A stretch of 64,000 nt of DNA from JAQVIJ01 sp041287365. Its GTDB lineage: Bacteria; Desulfobacterota; Dissulfuribacteria; Dissulfuribacterales; DYLC01. Shown here piece by piece: positions 7,710 to 16,874 of the stretch. Location: the NCBI GenBank assembly GCA_041287365.1, contig JBEULL010000004.1, positions 1 through 64,000 of the forward strand, written 5' to 3'. A model generated the notes under the pieces. That model was not told the origin of the DNA, did no database searches, and saw only the letters and a program-made list of their open reading frames with translations. Position numbers and translations under genes: made by a program. How positions within the stretch are numbered: position 1 is the stretch's first letter; each line of letters starts with the position of its first letter.

Positions 7710-7867
7710 TTGATGGCGTCGCAAAAACCCGCCAACTGCTGTGTTGTGGTTCAATCCCTCGTCACGGCGGCTTATGTTGACTACGCCTTACTCCTTGAGA
7801 TTTGTACGCCTTGCATTTGGCGCTTTTTGTTTAGCCATTCTCTATAATGACTTTTTATGAAACTATC
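7710..7867 (-). repeat. Intergenic repeat, full-length copy (158 bp)
   Basis: Copy of the dispersed family described at 27723-27881, in inverse orientation. Ends read TTGATGGCGTCGCAAAAA on one side and, on the opposite strand, GATAGTTTCATAAAAAGTC; the ends are imperfect inverted repeats of each other. The inner block 'GGCGCTTTTTG' near the tRNA-proximal side is shared by all copies. Its left end abuts the ribosome-binding site of the small gene at 7512-7700, so it could influence that gene's expression. Confidence 0.75.
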
Positions 7868-7880
7868 CTTCGCGGAACGC

Positions 7881-7941
7881 AAAAAACCTTGTTTATACAG
7901 AGGGAAGAAGGCTATGACGTCAGTCAGATGTATAAACAAGG
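7881..7941 (-). terminator. Rho-independent terminator after tRNA-Ala
   Basis: A perfect 13-bp stem (7887-7899 with 7929-7941) encloses a 29-nt loop. On the minus strand it is followed by six T (7881-7886 read as A on plus). It lies about 57 nt after the 3' end of the minus-strand tRNA-Ala and fits as its terminator, though the loop is long for one. Confidence 0.55.
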
Positions 7942-7997
7942 GAATAAAAAGAATAACCTCACCGGCCATTCTTTTTTTTATTAAAAGATAAAATAGA

Positions 7998-8073
<76 letters not shown>

Positions 8074-8296
8074 ACAAAAAATTGAAATTTCTAATAGATA
8101 AAAAAAGAGTAAAGCTCAAAACAACGCATTATATATAAGAATTGGCCGCCAATATAAACAACCATTTTGGATAAGTCAAGAACCTATGTTGGCAATGTAG
8201 GCAGTAAACAAAATGTCCCTGGCAGTAGAGAATGAATGGTTCGGTTTAGGTGCGACGACATAACGGATTGTGCGAGTTCATGAACCTATACAAAAC

Positions 8297-9883
8297 TCAT
8301 CGCAACGGCGTTGCCTCCAGAATGCCGTCCTTTACGTGAAACCGCAGCTCTGCAAGGTCGCTTTTTAAGAAATAGAATGTGTTTGAGATATGTACCTCGG
8401 TGTTTGCATAGGCGGTCTTGCGCACGATTATGGTAGCGGTGGACAGATTGGCTAATTCTGTCTCGATGCCGGTCAGAACGGCCTTTTGTGCATGAAACTC
8501 ATTCACAATAGGCAGCATGGCCTTTTGTAAGGTCTGTTTAATGAACGCTTTTCTTTCATCCAGAGGGCCTTTGGCCTCCAATTCCTTTATGGTCTTGAGT
8601 CCCTGCGTGACCTTCTGAAGCTGTGCACTTAAATCTTCTATCTGTTGAACGGTGCTTTCATATTTTTGTATGAGTACAGGGTCGTTGCCTGCATGTATCT
8701 CAGTGGGCACATTTGCTTCGTTTCCCAGAATATTCACCTCGATAGACTTACCGGCTCTAAGTATGCCTCCTGCGATCATGCCCTTGCCCTGAGTTGCCTT
8801 CACATCCCCTCTGACAGAACAGTGGGCATCGAGCAGATAATTGGTAATGACCAGATCGCCTTCTACAAATAGATATGCCTTCTCAACGCTGTTGCACGTC
8901 AGGTTGCCTCCTGTTTTGATCGTGGTCTTTTCGGAACGGATTATGCCTCCTACGCCCATGGAGCCTTTGACCATAATTGTGACTCCGTCTTCTATATTGC
9001 GCTTCACGGTCACGTCTCCGTTTATTTGAATAATATGGTCAGGACCTGGTTTTTGCTTGGTCTTTTTGTCTTTTCCGTCAGTTACAAACACACATGCTAG
9101 GCTGCGTGGGCTTTCTATGGAAGAACAAGTGAGGTTGCCCTGCACCTCCAGCTTAGAACAGGCTGGATACAGTGCACCACCTATTTCCAGATTCCCTTGA
9201 ACGATTATGCGGCAGGCATCTTCCACATCGTTTTTGACAAGGAGGTCACCGTCCACTTGCAGGAAGACCCCCATTTTGATGGAGCCCGTTATCTCCAATC
9301 TTTTGCCTGTGAAGTGGATTTCGCCAAGATCCTTGGTGAGGTCTCCCGAGAATATATAGTTTTCGATCACGCAGATCTTGCCGTTTTTCAGCTCCAGTTT
9401 GCCGGAACGGCTGGCCCGCAGAGTCATGTCGTCAGCAATGACTTCTGTCCCCTCTCCGGCCTTGAATACAACCCATTTGCCCGGAATGGCAGGTATCTCT
9501 TCTCCAAATATGTTGAAGCCAGGTAATCCCTGGCCAGGAGGCAGCTTTCTTGCCAGTACCTGTTCCTTTACGCAGCAGATGATGCGTTTGTCCATGGGGT
9601 CCCCTGGAATCTCCACATCGAAGACGATTTGGGCATCATCCCCCTTTTGAGGAGGGGTGCCCCTGGCGATTACCCAGGATGCATCTTTTATCTCGGGATA
9701 GCTGAGTATGCCATGATTGATTCCTGCTTCGTCCAAAATTTGCTGGAGATCGGATTTCGAGGCCTTCAGTGCAATGCCTGGTTTAGTGGGAGACAATATC
9801 GCCTCCATACTATTCGAAGAGACCCGTAAAAGAGCTGTCCCGTTCAGTACCTCTATCCCCTTGAAAAGTTCCTCTTTTGTCAT
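8297..9883 (-). CDS. FapA family protein (DUF342)
   Basis: DUF342/FapA proteins combine a right-handed beta-helix core with a C-terminal coiled coil; members have been linked to flagellar assembly or to polymer/regulatory functions, so the exact role here is open. The protein (about 528 aa) has the N-terminal DUF342 part ('PGDPMDKRI', 'LPPGQGLPGFNIFGEEIP'), then repeated short Gly-rich strands ('GDLLVKNDVEDACRIIVQG', 'GDVTVKRNIEDGVTIMVKG') from about 190-380 typical of the beta-helix, and a helical region at about 400-470. ATG 9883 is preferred over the in-frame TTG at 9889. MotA and MotB homologues elsewhere in the window make a motility link plausible. Confidence 0.85.
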   Translation of the reverse strand: MTKEELFKGIEVLNGTALLRVSSNSMEAILSPTKPGIALKASKSDLQQILDEAGINHGILSYPEIKDASWVIARGTPPQKGDDAQIVFDVEIPGDPMDKRIICCVKEQVLARKLPPGQGLPGFNIFGEEIPAIPGKWVVFKAGEGTEVIADDMTLRASRSGKLELKNGKICVIENYIFSGDLTKDLGEIHFTGKRLEITGSIKMGVFLQVDGDLLVKNDVEDACRIIVQGNLEIGGALYPACSKLEVQGNLTCSSIESPRSLACVFVTDGKDKKTKQKPGPDHIIQINGDVTVKRNIEDGVTIMVKGSMGVGGIIRSEKTTIKTGGNLTCNSVEKAYLFVEGDLVITNYLLDAHCSVRGDVKATQGKGMIAGGILRAGKSIEVNILGNEANVPTEIHAGNDPVLIQKYESTVQQIEDLSAQLQKVTQGLKTIKELEAKGPLDERKAFIKQTLQKAMLPIVNEFHAQKAVLTGIETELANLSTATIIVRKTAYANTEVHISNTFYFLKSDLAELRFHVKDGILEATPLR

Positions 9884-9977
9884 GGTCAATCCGCAGCAAA
9901 ATATGTTATTTTATATTGTAAACTATGTTTTATATATTTATCGACCAAATTGTTTAATTTTGCAAGGAATTTGAGCC

Positions 9978-10892
9978 ATGTATTCAAAGATCATGCTATT
10001 TTTTCTGTTTTTTTGTCTTCATTGCGTCGACGGCTGGGCCCTGCGTACATTTGAGCTCGTCTCAAATCAGGCCCTTTACGGTGCGGGCCGCTGGATTGTC
10101 ATGAACAAGGATGACACCTTGCTGGACATAGCCAGGGATTATGACATAGGCTACAATCAGATAGTGGCTGCCAATCCAGGCGTTGATCCCTGGCTTGCCC
10201 CCAAAGACGGCAGGGTCTTTGTGCCGGGTGCATTCTTGTTGCCTCAGGACAGGCTTTCAGTGGGGATAGTGGTGAATCTGGCTGAAATGCGGCTCTACTA
10301 TTTCAATTTCGATGGGGCCAGCGAGTATGTGTTTACGGCGCCTGTGGGCGTTGGACAAGAGGGATTTTTGACGGAACTTGGAGTCTATACCATAAAAAGC
10401 GCTGACATACATCCCACATGGTATGTGCCTGAGTCCATTCGCGCGGAGAATCCGGAGCTTCCTGCATATGTGCCCCCAGGCCCGGACAATCCGCTCGGGA
10501 ATTATATCTTTCGGCTCTCACGGCTTTCATACGGTATTCACGGCACCAACAAGCCCTGGGGTGTGGGCAGGCGAGTGAGCCATGGCTGTATCAGGCTCTA
10601 TCCTGAGGACATCGCCACATTGTTCAGGCTGGTGCCCGTGGGCTCCATGGTGCGAGTCACATATGAACCCATCAAGGCAGGGTGGAGCGACGGCCGGTGC
10701 TGGCTGCAGGTCTTCGATGATTTCGATAATAGAATAGCCAACCCCCTTGAAGAGGCCATATCGCGCATCAGAAGCGGCTGTGCAGCCGTGGTCGAAAATG
10801 AGGGTATATTGGACACGCAGGCCGTAAAAAAGGCGCTGGCTGAAAAGAATGGAATTCCTTTCCCTGTCAGCACAGCGCCAGTTAAAAAGTAG
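9978..10892 (+). CDS. L,D-transpeptidase with LysM-like domain (YkuD/ErfK type)
   Basis: Exported enzyme that likely forms 3-3 peptidoglycan cross-links or attaches lipoproteins to the wall. It has an N-terminal signal peptide (hydrophobic 'IMLFFLFFCLHC', cleavage near residue 21), a LysM-like segment with 'DTLLDIARDYDIGYNQIVAANPG' split about residues 48-70, and the YkuD catalytic domain with 'IHGTNKPWGVG' and active-site 'SHGCIRLYPEDI' (His...Cys, about residues 199-210). A helical C-terminal tail follows. It is divergent from the DUF342 gene. A second YkuD protein of different architecture lies at 59858. Confidence 0.9.
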   Translation: MYSKIMLFFLFFCLHCVDGWALRTFELVSNQALYGAGRWIVMNKDDTLLDIARDYDIGYNQIVAANPGVDPWLAPKDGRVFVPGAFLLPQDRLSVGIVVNLAEMRLYYFNFDGASEYVFTAPVGVGQEGFLTELGVYTIKSADIHPTWYVPESIRAENPELPAYVPPGPDNPLGNYIFRLSRLSYGIHGTNKPWGVGRRVSHGCIRLYPEDIATLFRLVPVGSMVRVTYEPIKAGWSDGRCWLQVFDDFDNRIANPLEEAISRIRSGCAAVVENEGILDTQAVKKALAEKNGIPFPVSTAPVKK

Positions 10893-10930
10893 TGATCAGT
10901 TAAGATGTCGTTTTTCCAGCTGCCGATATA

Positions 10931-11302
10931 TTATTTTTTAAGGGATTTTTCAAATATCCGTTCCATCTTGGTGGCAGCGGCAGCCGCTCTTTCCGCTGCA
11001 TCCGCTGCACGATTGGCTGCTGATTCAGCCCTTACGGCAGCGCTTTCCGCCCGTCTTGCAGCATCGGAGGTGGAGGATATGAGTGGTTCGATGCGCATGG
11101 CGGCATTTTCAGCCCGCTGTGCAGCGCTTTCGGCCTTTTCAGCCGAGGCCTTGGCCTCGTCGGCCTTTTGAATAGATCGCTGCACCAGGTCTCTGTCGGC
11201 CTGATTCAGACCGCAGCCGGCCACAGAGAGCAGCAATGGAAGGGCCAGACAGGTGGCGGAGACTCTATTCAGCCAGGATTTTCTTTCAGCGCCATATTTC
11301 AT
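10931..11302 (-). CDS. Alanine-zipper lipoprotein (Lpp-like)
   Basis: A small predicted outer-membrane lipoprotein: signal peptide 'ATCLALPLLLSVAGC' with the lipobox LSVAGC (Cys about residue 30), then about 90 residues of heptad-like Ala-rich helix ('KAEAAAERAE'-style repeats such as 'AAQRAENAAMRIE', 'AARRAESAAVRAES') ending in 'EKSLKK'. This resembles Lpp/alanine-zipper lipoproteins that trimerise and can be bound to peptidoglycan through the C-terminal Lys. Its position next to an L,D-transpeptidase (convergent) would suit such an attachment, but that link is inference. Confidence 0.8.
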   Translation of the reverse strand: MKYGAERKSWLNRVSATCLALPLLLSVAGCGLNQADRDLVQRSIQKADEAKASAEKAESAAQRAENAAMRIEPLISSTSDAARRAESAAVRAESAANRAADAAERAAAAATKMERIFEKSLKK

Positions 11303-11470
11303 AACTTGCCTCCTTGGAATGGATTTCTGACAATTATAAAAATATATACTTCAGAATAAAGTTGCAACATCAAACTCATAAAGAGTCCTTTCATTTTAGC
11401 TCAAAAAACTGTATTACAATGCAAAGGCAGTGAAATAACTCGATGGCTGAACGCAGCGGAAGGAGTCTTT

Positions 11471-11716
11471 ATGTACTATGAACAGGAAGTTTCACTCAAG
11501 TCCCGACTAGTAGCCCTCCTCTTCTGTTTTTTTCTTGGCGCCTTTGGAGTACATAGGTTTTATGTGGGAAAGATAGGCACCGGCATTCTTATGCTGTTGA
11601 CCTTCGGAGGATTCGGCATCTGGGTGATCATCGACCTCATTCTCATTGTAGCCGGTTCCTTTCGGGACAAAGAAGGCAGACTGGTCTTTCATTGGTTCGA
11701 ACCAGGTTCCATCTGA
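11471..11716 (+). CDS. TM2 domain membrane protein
   Basis: An 81-residue protein with two membrane helices ('LVALLFCFFLGAFGVHRFYVG' region and 'GFGIWVIIDLILIVAG') joined by the conserved 'GVHRFYVGK.GTGI' turn that defines the TM2 family. The function of bacterial TM2 proteins is generally unknown. ATG 11471 is preceded by GGAAGGAG about 6 nt upstream. It stands alone between the Lpp-like lipoprotein (divergent) and ileS. Confidence 0.85.
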   Translation: MYYEQEVSLKSRLVALLFCFFLGAFGVHRFYVGKIGTGILMLLTFGGFGIWVIIDLILIVAGSFRDKEGRLVFHWFEPGSI

Positions 11717-11787
11717 TGCCGATTTTGCTGTTTTGTCTGTTTTTTCAATTAAATAATGTAGTTGGACAGAAAGGATAGAATACGCAC

Positions 11788-14622
11788 ATGGATTACAAAG
11801 AGACACTGAATCTCCCTCAGACGACCTTTCCAATGAAGGCTAATCTCTCGCAAAAAGAGCCTGAGATGCTTAAAAAATGGACAGAAATGGATATGTACGG
11901 CCGGCTTCGCAGCCATTTCAAAGGCAAACCTCGTTTTATTCTGCACGACGGCCCTCCCTATGCCAACGGCCACATTCATCTGGGACACACCATAAACAAG
12001 GTGCTGAAGGACATAATCATCAAATCCAGGCAGTTGCAAGGGTTTGACGCCCCTTATGTGCCGGGTTGGGACTGTCATGGCCTGCCCATAGAGCACAATG
12101 TGGAAAAGGATCTGGGGTCCAAGAAAAAGGACATGAGCAAGCTGGAGATACGAAAGGCCTGCCGGCGTTATGCCGAGAAGTTTGTGGATATTCAGCGGGA
12201 GGAATTCAAGCGGTTGGGCGTGTTTGGTGACTGGGAGCGGCCCTATCTCACCATGTCCTATGATTATGAAGCCGCCATCTGCCGAGAGTTCTGCGATATC
12301 TTTTTGAAAGGTTATGTGGTCAAGAGCAAAAAGCCTGTCTATTGGTGCCCAACATGTATTACCGCCCTTGCCGAGGCCGAAGTGGAGTATGCAGACCACA
12401 AATCCCCTTCCATTACCGTCAAATTCGCTGCCAAAGAAGACCTACGGGCCTGGTGTACCAACAGATTAGAGGTTGATTCGCCTGTCTTTGTGCTCATCTG
12501 GACCACCACGCCATGGACACTTCCGGCCAATCTTGCCGTGGCACTGCACCCTGATTTCGATTATGTGGCGGTTAAAGTCGAAAACGAGATATGGATAGTG
12601 GCAGAGGGCAGGCTCTCCGCCACCCTGCTCTCCGCAGGCAAAGAGCCCATGGACGCACAGGTATTGGGAAGATTCATCGGTAGGGAGATAGAGGGCATGC
12701 ACCTTTTGCATCCGTTTATTCAGAGGGAGAGCCTTCTGGTGACAGCCGATTATGTGACTTTGGATACGGGTACGGGCTGTGTCCACACCGCTCCTGGCCA
12801 TGGTGCCGACGACTATTCCACAGGGCTTCGTTATGCTCTTGACATCTATGCCCCTGTGGATGACCGCGGCAGATTCACTCAGGAGGTGGCGGATTTTGCT
12901 GGCATCAATATCTTTGATGCCAATGCAAAAATAATAGAATTACTGCAAGAAAAAGGGGCACTGGTGGCAAGCGAATCCCTGGTTCACAGCTATCCCCATT
13001 GCTGGCGCTGCAAGAGACCCGTGATCTTTCGGGCCACCAGCCAGTGGTTTATCTCCATGGACGGGCAACAGGCCTTGCGAAAGAAGGCCCTTTCTGCCAT
13101 TGAGAAAGTACAGTGGATTCCGGAATGGGGCAAGGACCGTATTCGCGGCATGGTGGAGGCCAGGCCCGACTGGTGTGTGTCCCGTCAGAGGGCATGGGGC
13201 GTTCCTGTGACCGTTTTTGTATGTGAGGACTGCGGGACACCATTTATGGATGCAGCCACAGCCCAAAGACTGCATAATGTCTTCTCTGAAGAGGGTGCCG
13301 ATGCCTGGTTTGCCAGAGATGTCGGGGAATTACTGCCTCCTCATGCCTGTTGTAGCAAATGTGGAGGCAAAAACATCAAAAAAGAGACAGACATACTGGA
13401 TGTCTGGTTTGATTCCGGAGTCAGCCATGCCGTTGTATTGGGGCAGCGGTCTGAGCTATCCTGGCCTGCTGATCTCTATCTGGAGGGCAGTGATCAGCAC
13501 AGGGGCTGGTTTCAGAGTTCTCTACTCACATCCGTTGCCACACGTGATCGGGCGCCTTACCGGGCCGTGCTCACTCACGGCTTTGTGGTGGATGGACAGG
13601 GCAAAAAGATGTCAAAATCCGTTGGAAACGTCATCTCTCCAGCAGATATCATCAAGGAACACGGAGCAGAGATACTGAGGCTCTGGGTCGCATCGGAGGA
13701 CTATCAGGACGACATCAAGATATCCAAAGAGATACTACAACGGATGGTGGAGTCTTACCGCAAGATACGTAATACATTCCGATATCTCTTGAGCAATCTT
13801 TATGATTTCAATCCGGATACCGACACAGTGTCTGAAACCGAGTTCGATGTCTTGGATAAATGGGCGCTTTCCCGTTTGAACTTACTGAAACAGCGTGTCA
13901 TAATGGCCTATAATAATTATAAATTTCATCAAATTTATCATCGAGTGCACGAGTTCTGCACTGTTGATATGAGTGCCCTTTATCTGGATATCATAAAAGA
14001 TCGGTTGTATTGTGAACTCAAAAGCGGCATCAAACGTCGATCCGCTCAGACCGTGCTGTACCGCATAGCCAGAGATCTGCTGATTATGGTCTCTCCTATA
14101 TTGTCTTTTACAGCGGAAGAGGCCTGGGCCCATCTGAACAAGGGCACAGTGGAACCTGCTGAAAGTATATTTCTGGCGGAGCTCGGCAATGACAAAGGGG
14201 CATTTAAGCTTTCCGATGCTGAGTCCAGAAAATGGGACGAAATCTGGCGGGTGCGTTTCGAGATAACCAAGGCCCTGGAGCTGGCGCGTAAAGAAAAAAG
14301 GATCGGACTGGCCCTGGATGCCCGAGTGGTGGTTTCGCCTCCCGATGAGTTGACTCAGGTTTTGCAGGAGAATGTGTCCCTGCTTCAGACTCTGTCCATC
14401 GTTTCGCAATTGGAGATTGGCGCGCCTGAAGAAGGGACATTGCTCGTGTGGGAAGCGCAGGATGTGCCAGGACTGAAGGTTTCGGTCTTCAAGGCCAATG
14501 GTCAAAAATGTGCCCGTTGCTGGACATGGAGCGAGACAGTGGGGGCGGACAGCCGGTTTACGGATGTGTGTGAGCGTTGCGCCGGTGTATTGAAGGCCAT
14601 GAACTCCGATGCTTTGGCTTGA
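11788..14622 (+). CDS. ileS: Isoleucyl-tRNA synthetase
   Basis: Class I aminoacyl-tRNA synthetase charging tRNA-Ile. The 944 aa carry the HIGH-type motif 'PPYANGHIHLGH' (about 53-64), the CP1 editing domain ('TTPWTLPAN', 'HTAPGHGADDY'), the KMSKS loop 'KKMSKSVGN' (about 611-619), the anticodon-binding domain, and a C-terminal zinc site 'CARCW...CERC' (about 908-930). Length fits bacterial type IleS. The start 'MDYKETLNLPQTTFPMKANL' is typical. The stop overlaps the start of the next gene by 14 nt. Confidence 0.98.
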   Translation: MDYKETLNLPQTTFPMKANLSQKEPEMLKKWTEMDMYGRLRSHFKGKPRFILHDGPPYANGHIHLGHTINKVLKDIIIKSRQLQGFDAPYVPGWDCHGLPIEHNVEKDLGSKKKDMSKLEIRKACRRYAEKFVDIQREEFKRLGVFGDWERPYLTMSYDYEAAICREFCDIFLKGYVVKSKKPVYWCPTCITALAEAEVEYADHKSPSITVKFAAKEDLRAWCTNRLEVDSPVFVLIWTTTPWTLPANLAVALHPDFDYVAVKVENEIWIVAEGRLSATLLSAGKEPMDAQVLGRFIGREIEGMHLLHPFIQRESLLVTADYVTLDTGTGCVHTAPGHGADDYSTGLRYALDIYAPVDDRGRFTQEVADFAGINIFDANAKIIELLQEKGALVASESLVHSYPHCWRCKRPVIFRATSQWFISMDGQQALRKKALSAIEKVQWIPEWGKDRIRGMVEARPDWCVSRQRAWGVPVTVFVCEDCGTPFMDAATAQRLHNVFSEEGADAWFARDVGELLPPHACCSKCGGKNIKKETDILDVWFDSGVSHAVVLGQRSELSWPADLYLEGSDQHRGWFQSSLLTSVATRDRAPYRAVLTHGFVVDGQGKKMSKSVGNVISPADIIKEHGAEILRLWVASEDYQDDIKISKEILQRMVESYRKIRNTFRYLLSNLYDFNPDTDTVSETEFDVLDKWALSRLNLLKQRVIMAYNNYKFHQIYHRVHEFCTVDMSALYLDIIKDRLYCELKSGIKRRSAQTVLYRIARDLLIMVSPILSFTAEEAWAHLNKGTVEPAESIFLAELGNDKGAFKLSDAESRKWDEIWRVRFEITKALELARKEKRIGLALDARVVVSPPDELTQVLQENVSLLQTLSIVSQLEIGAPEEGTLLVWEAQDVPGLKVSVFKANGQKCARCWTWSETVGADSRFTDVCERCAGVLKAMNSDALA

Positions 14623-15214
14623 AAACCTTGGCAGAAGGGTGGCTCAGGTCGCATTTTCGCCTCTGGTGAACCTGCTGACAGCCAGAGGGATTACGCCCAA
14701 TCAGGTCACCTGGGCAGGTCTTTTGGGTTATGGAGTGGTGGCATGGCTGTTGACCGCTGGTTTTTCCAGGGCAGCCGGAGTGGCATTGGCTGTGTTGGGG
14801 CCTTTGGACGCCATCGACGGCATGTTGGCCCGCAAAACCGGTCAGGCAAGCGTCAAGGGGGCGTTTCTGGATTCCACTCTGGACAGATATGCAGAGGTGC
14901 TGCTGTTTCTGGGCCTGACCTTTTATCTGCTTCAGAATGCCTATCGGGATTCAAGGGATATGCTCCTGAACGCATGTCTGGTGCTGGCCGCTCTTTCCGG
15001 TTCGCTTTTGGTGAGCTATACACGCGCCAGGGCCGAGTCCCTGGGTTTTTCATGCAAGATCGGCCTGATGACTCGATTTGAACGGTTGTTGCTGCTCTCC
15101 CTTGCCCTGATTTTCGATGTAGTGCGTCCGGCCCTTGCTTTGCTGGCAGTGCTTGCACATCTGACTGCAGCGCAGCGTATCAGACACGTCATGAAACAGG
15201 AAAACGGTAAATAG
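14609..15214 (+). CDS. CDP-alcohol phosphatidyltransferase family protein
   Basis: Integral membrane enzyme that moves a phosphatidyl group from CDP-diacylglycerol to an alcohol. The signature D-x2-DG-x2-AR-x8-G-x3-D-x3-D is present ('DAIDGMLARKTG...GAFLDSTLDRYAE', about residues 69-96), with several hydrophobic helices over 201 aa. It may make an inositol- or glycerol-type head group; substrate cannot be told from sequence. It starts inside the ileS 3' end (ATG 14609), so it is translationally coupled. The window has a second family member, the pgsA-like gene at 50012. Confidence 0.87.
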   Translation: MLWLENLGRRVAQVAFSPLVNLLTARGITPNQVTWAGLLGYGVVAWLLTAGFSRAAGVALAVLGPLDAIDGMLARKTGQASVKGAFLDSTLDRYAEVLLFLGLTFYLLQNAYRDSRDMLLNACLVLAALSGSLLVSYTRARAESLGFSCKIGLMTRFERLLLLSLALIFDVVRPALALLAVLAHLTAAQRIRHVMKQENGK

Positions 15215-15218
15215 AGAC

Positions 15219-16058
15219 ATGGCCGGCGTTCTTTTTGTGGTGGCCACGCCCATAGGGAATCTTCAAGACATCACTTATCGCGCTGTGGAAGTCCTGAAAA
15301 GCTGTAAGGTGGTGGTGGCCGAGGATACGCGCCAAACCCGTAAACTGCTTTCTCATCTCGATATACATGCACAACTTGTCTCAGCCGATGAACACAAAGA
15401 GCTGAGTGCAGCAGAGCGGGTCTTGGCCTTGCTGCATCAAGGCAGGAATGCGGCGTTGGTGACCGATGCGGGTACGCCTGCCATATCGGACCCAGGGGCT
15501 AAATTCGTGGCCTATATGCGGGAAAACGGCATACAAATCGTGCCGGTGCCGGGCCCGTCTTCTGTAATCACGGGCTTGAGCGTCTCCGGCTTGCCTGCCG
15601 ATCGTTTTTATTTTGGAGGCTTTTTACCGGCAAAGAGCAAAGAACGCCTGCAATTTTTGCAGAGTATTCAGTCTTTGCCGGACACGCTGGTCTTTCTGGA
15701 GGCGCCGCACAGGCTGTTGACCGCTATGGAAGCCATTTACTCGGTATTGGGCGATCGGGCGGTATTTCTGGCCAAAGAGCTGACAAAAAGTCACGAAACC
15801 TTGATTGTTACACGGCTTTCAGTGGTTCAAGAGGCCTTGAAAGAGGTTGCCGTCAAGGGTGAGTGGGTTATTGTCGTGGAAGGCGCTTCACATAAAAACG
15901 AACTACACATGGAGACAATGAAACGGGAAGCCCTGCGCTTGATAAAACATTTGAAATACGAGGAGCCCCTTTCCTTAAAGGATTTGAGCAAATTACTCTC
16001 GGAACTGACCGGTATTCAGAAGGGATGGTTTTATGAACGACTCATCAAAAACAATTAG
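15219..16058 (+). CDS. rsmI: 16S rRNA (cytidine-1402-2'-O)-methyltransferase
   Basis: SAM-dependent enzyme of the tetrapyrrole-methylase fold that ribose-methylates C1402 in the ribosomal P site. The 279 aa show 'LFVVATPIGNLQDITYRAVE', 'EDTRQTRKLLSH', 'LVTDAGTPAISDPG', 'VPVPGPSSVITGLSVSGLP' and 'FLEAPHRL', all characteristic. It begins 4 nt after the phosphatidyltransferase stop and is followed at once by kdsB, so it sits within the ileS transcription unit. Confidence 0.95.
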   Translation: MAGVLFVVATPIGNLQDITYRAVEVLKSCKVVVAEDTRQTRKLLSHLDIHAQLVSADEHKELSAAERVLALLHQGRNAALVTDAGTPAISDPGAKFVAYMRENGIQIVPVPGPSSVITGLSVSGLPADRFYFGGFLPAKSKERLQFLQSIQSLPDTLVFLEAPHRLLTAMEAIYSVLGDRAVFLAKELTKSHETLIVTRLSVVQEALKEVAVKGEWVIVVEGASHKNELHMETMKREALRLIKHLKYEEPLSLKDLSKLLSELTGIQKGWFYERLIKNN

Positions 16059-16065
16059 GAAGGGG

Positions 16066-16860
16066 ATGCATAAAACAGTAGCCATCATTCCGGCTCGATA
16101 TGCCTCGACCAGGCTTCCGGGCAAGCCCCTGGCCAGGATAGCCGGCAAGCCCATGATTCTGCACGTGGTGGAACGTGCCTGTTCCATCTCTGCTCTGAAC
16201 GAGGTGGTGGTAGCCACGGACGATGAGCGTATTTTGGAATGTGTACAACATGCTGGCTACAAGGCGGTTTTGACGGCATCCGTTCATTCTTCCGGCACGG
16301 ATCGTGTGGCGGAGGCTGCGCGCATTCTGGGATTTGCCGCCAATGATATCGTTGTGAACATTCAGGGAGACCAGCCGTTTCTGCACTCCGATGCAGTGAT
16401 GGCCATGCTCGATCTAATTTCAAGTGACGAAACGCTGCACATGACCACAGCCGCCTGTCCCATGAAGCTGGAGGATGTGAGTAATCCAAACAAGGTGAAG
16501 GTGGTGTTGGACAAAAAGGGGATGGCCCTGTATTTCTCTCGCTCCGTCATTCCATTTGATCGGGACGGTCAGGCCCATGCGCTCTGCACCATTAAGAGGC
16601 CCGATGCAGCGGCGCTGTTTCAGGGTCATGGTTACCTGCGGCACCTGGGGCTTTATGCCTTCCGTATGAGTTTTTTACAGGAATTTGTGCAGCTCGGCCC
16701 CAGTTTTTTGGAACAAATGGAGTGTCTTGAGCAGTTGAGGGCGCTGGAGAACGGCTATGCCATCGGTGTGGTGAAAGTAAAGGATGCTCCACTTGAGATT
16801 GATACGCCTGAGGACCTGCAGGCTGCTAACCGCATGATGGCGGAACCATCTCTTGACTGA
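16066..16860 (+). CDS. kdsB: 3-deoxy-manno-octulosonate cytidylyltransferase (CMP-Kdo synthetase)
   Basis: Activates Kdo with CTP for lipopolysaccharide core synthesis. Characteristic parts are 'VAIIPARYASTRLPGKPL' near the N-terminus, 'VVVATDDERI', 'NIQGDQPF' and 'LEIDTPEDLQ'. ATG 16066 is preferred: it has AGGAAGGGG directly upstream and puts 'MHKTVAIIPAR' at the start; an in-frame ATG at 16033 would overlap rsmI. The gene indicates an LPS-bearing outer membrane and ends the ileS-pgs-rsmI-kdsB run. Confidence 0.95.
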   Translation: MHKTVAIIPARYASTRLPGKPLARIAGKPMILHVVERACSISALNEVVVATDDERILECVQHAGYKAVLTASVHSSGTDRVAEAARILGFAANDIVVNIQGDQPFLHSDAVMAMLDLISSDETLHMTTAACPMKLEDVSNPNKVKVVLDKKGMALYFSRSVIPFDRDGQAHALCTIKRPDAAALFQGHGYLRHLGLYAFRMSFLQEFVQLGPSFLEQMECLEQLRALENGYAIGVVKVKDAPLEIDTPEDLQAANRMMAEPSLD

Positions 16861-16874
16861 TTCAGGTGCATGGT

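Noticed and set aside
7701..7754. N-terminal extension of the small gene at 7512
   Set aside because: It is coded wholly by the intergenic repeat, and the ribosome-binding site lies after it.
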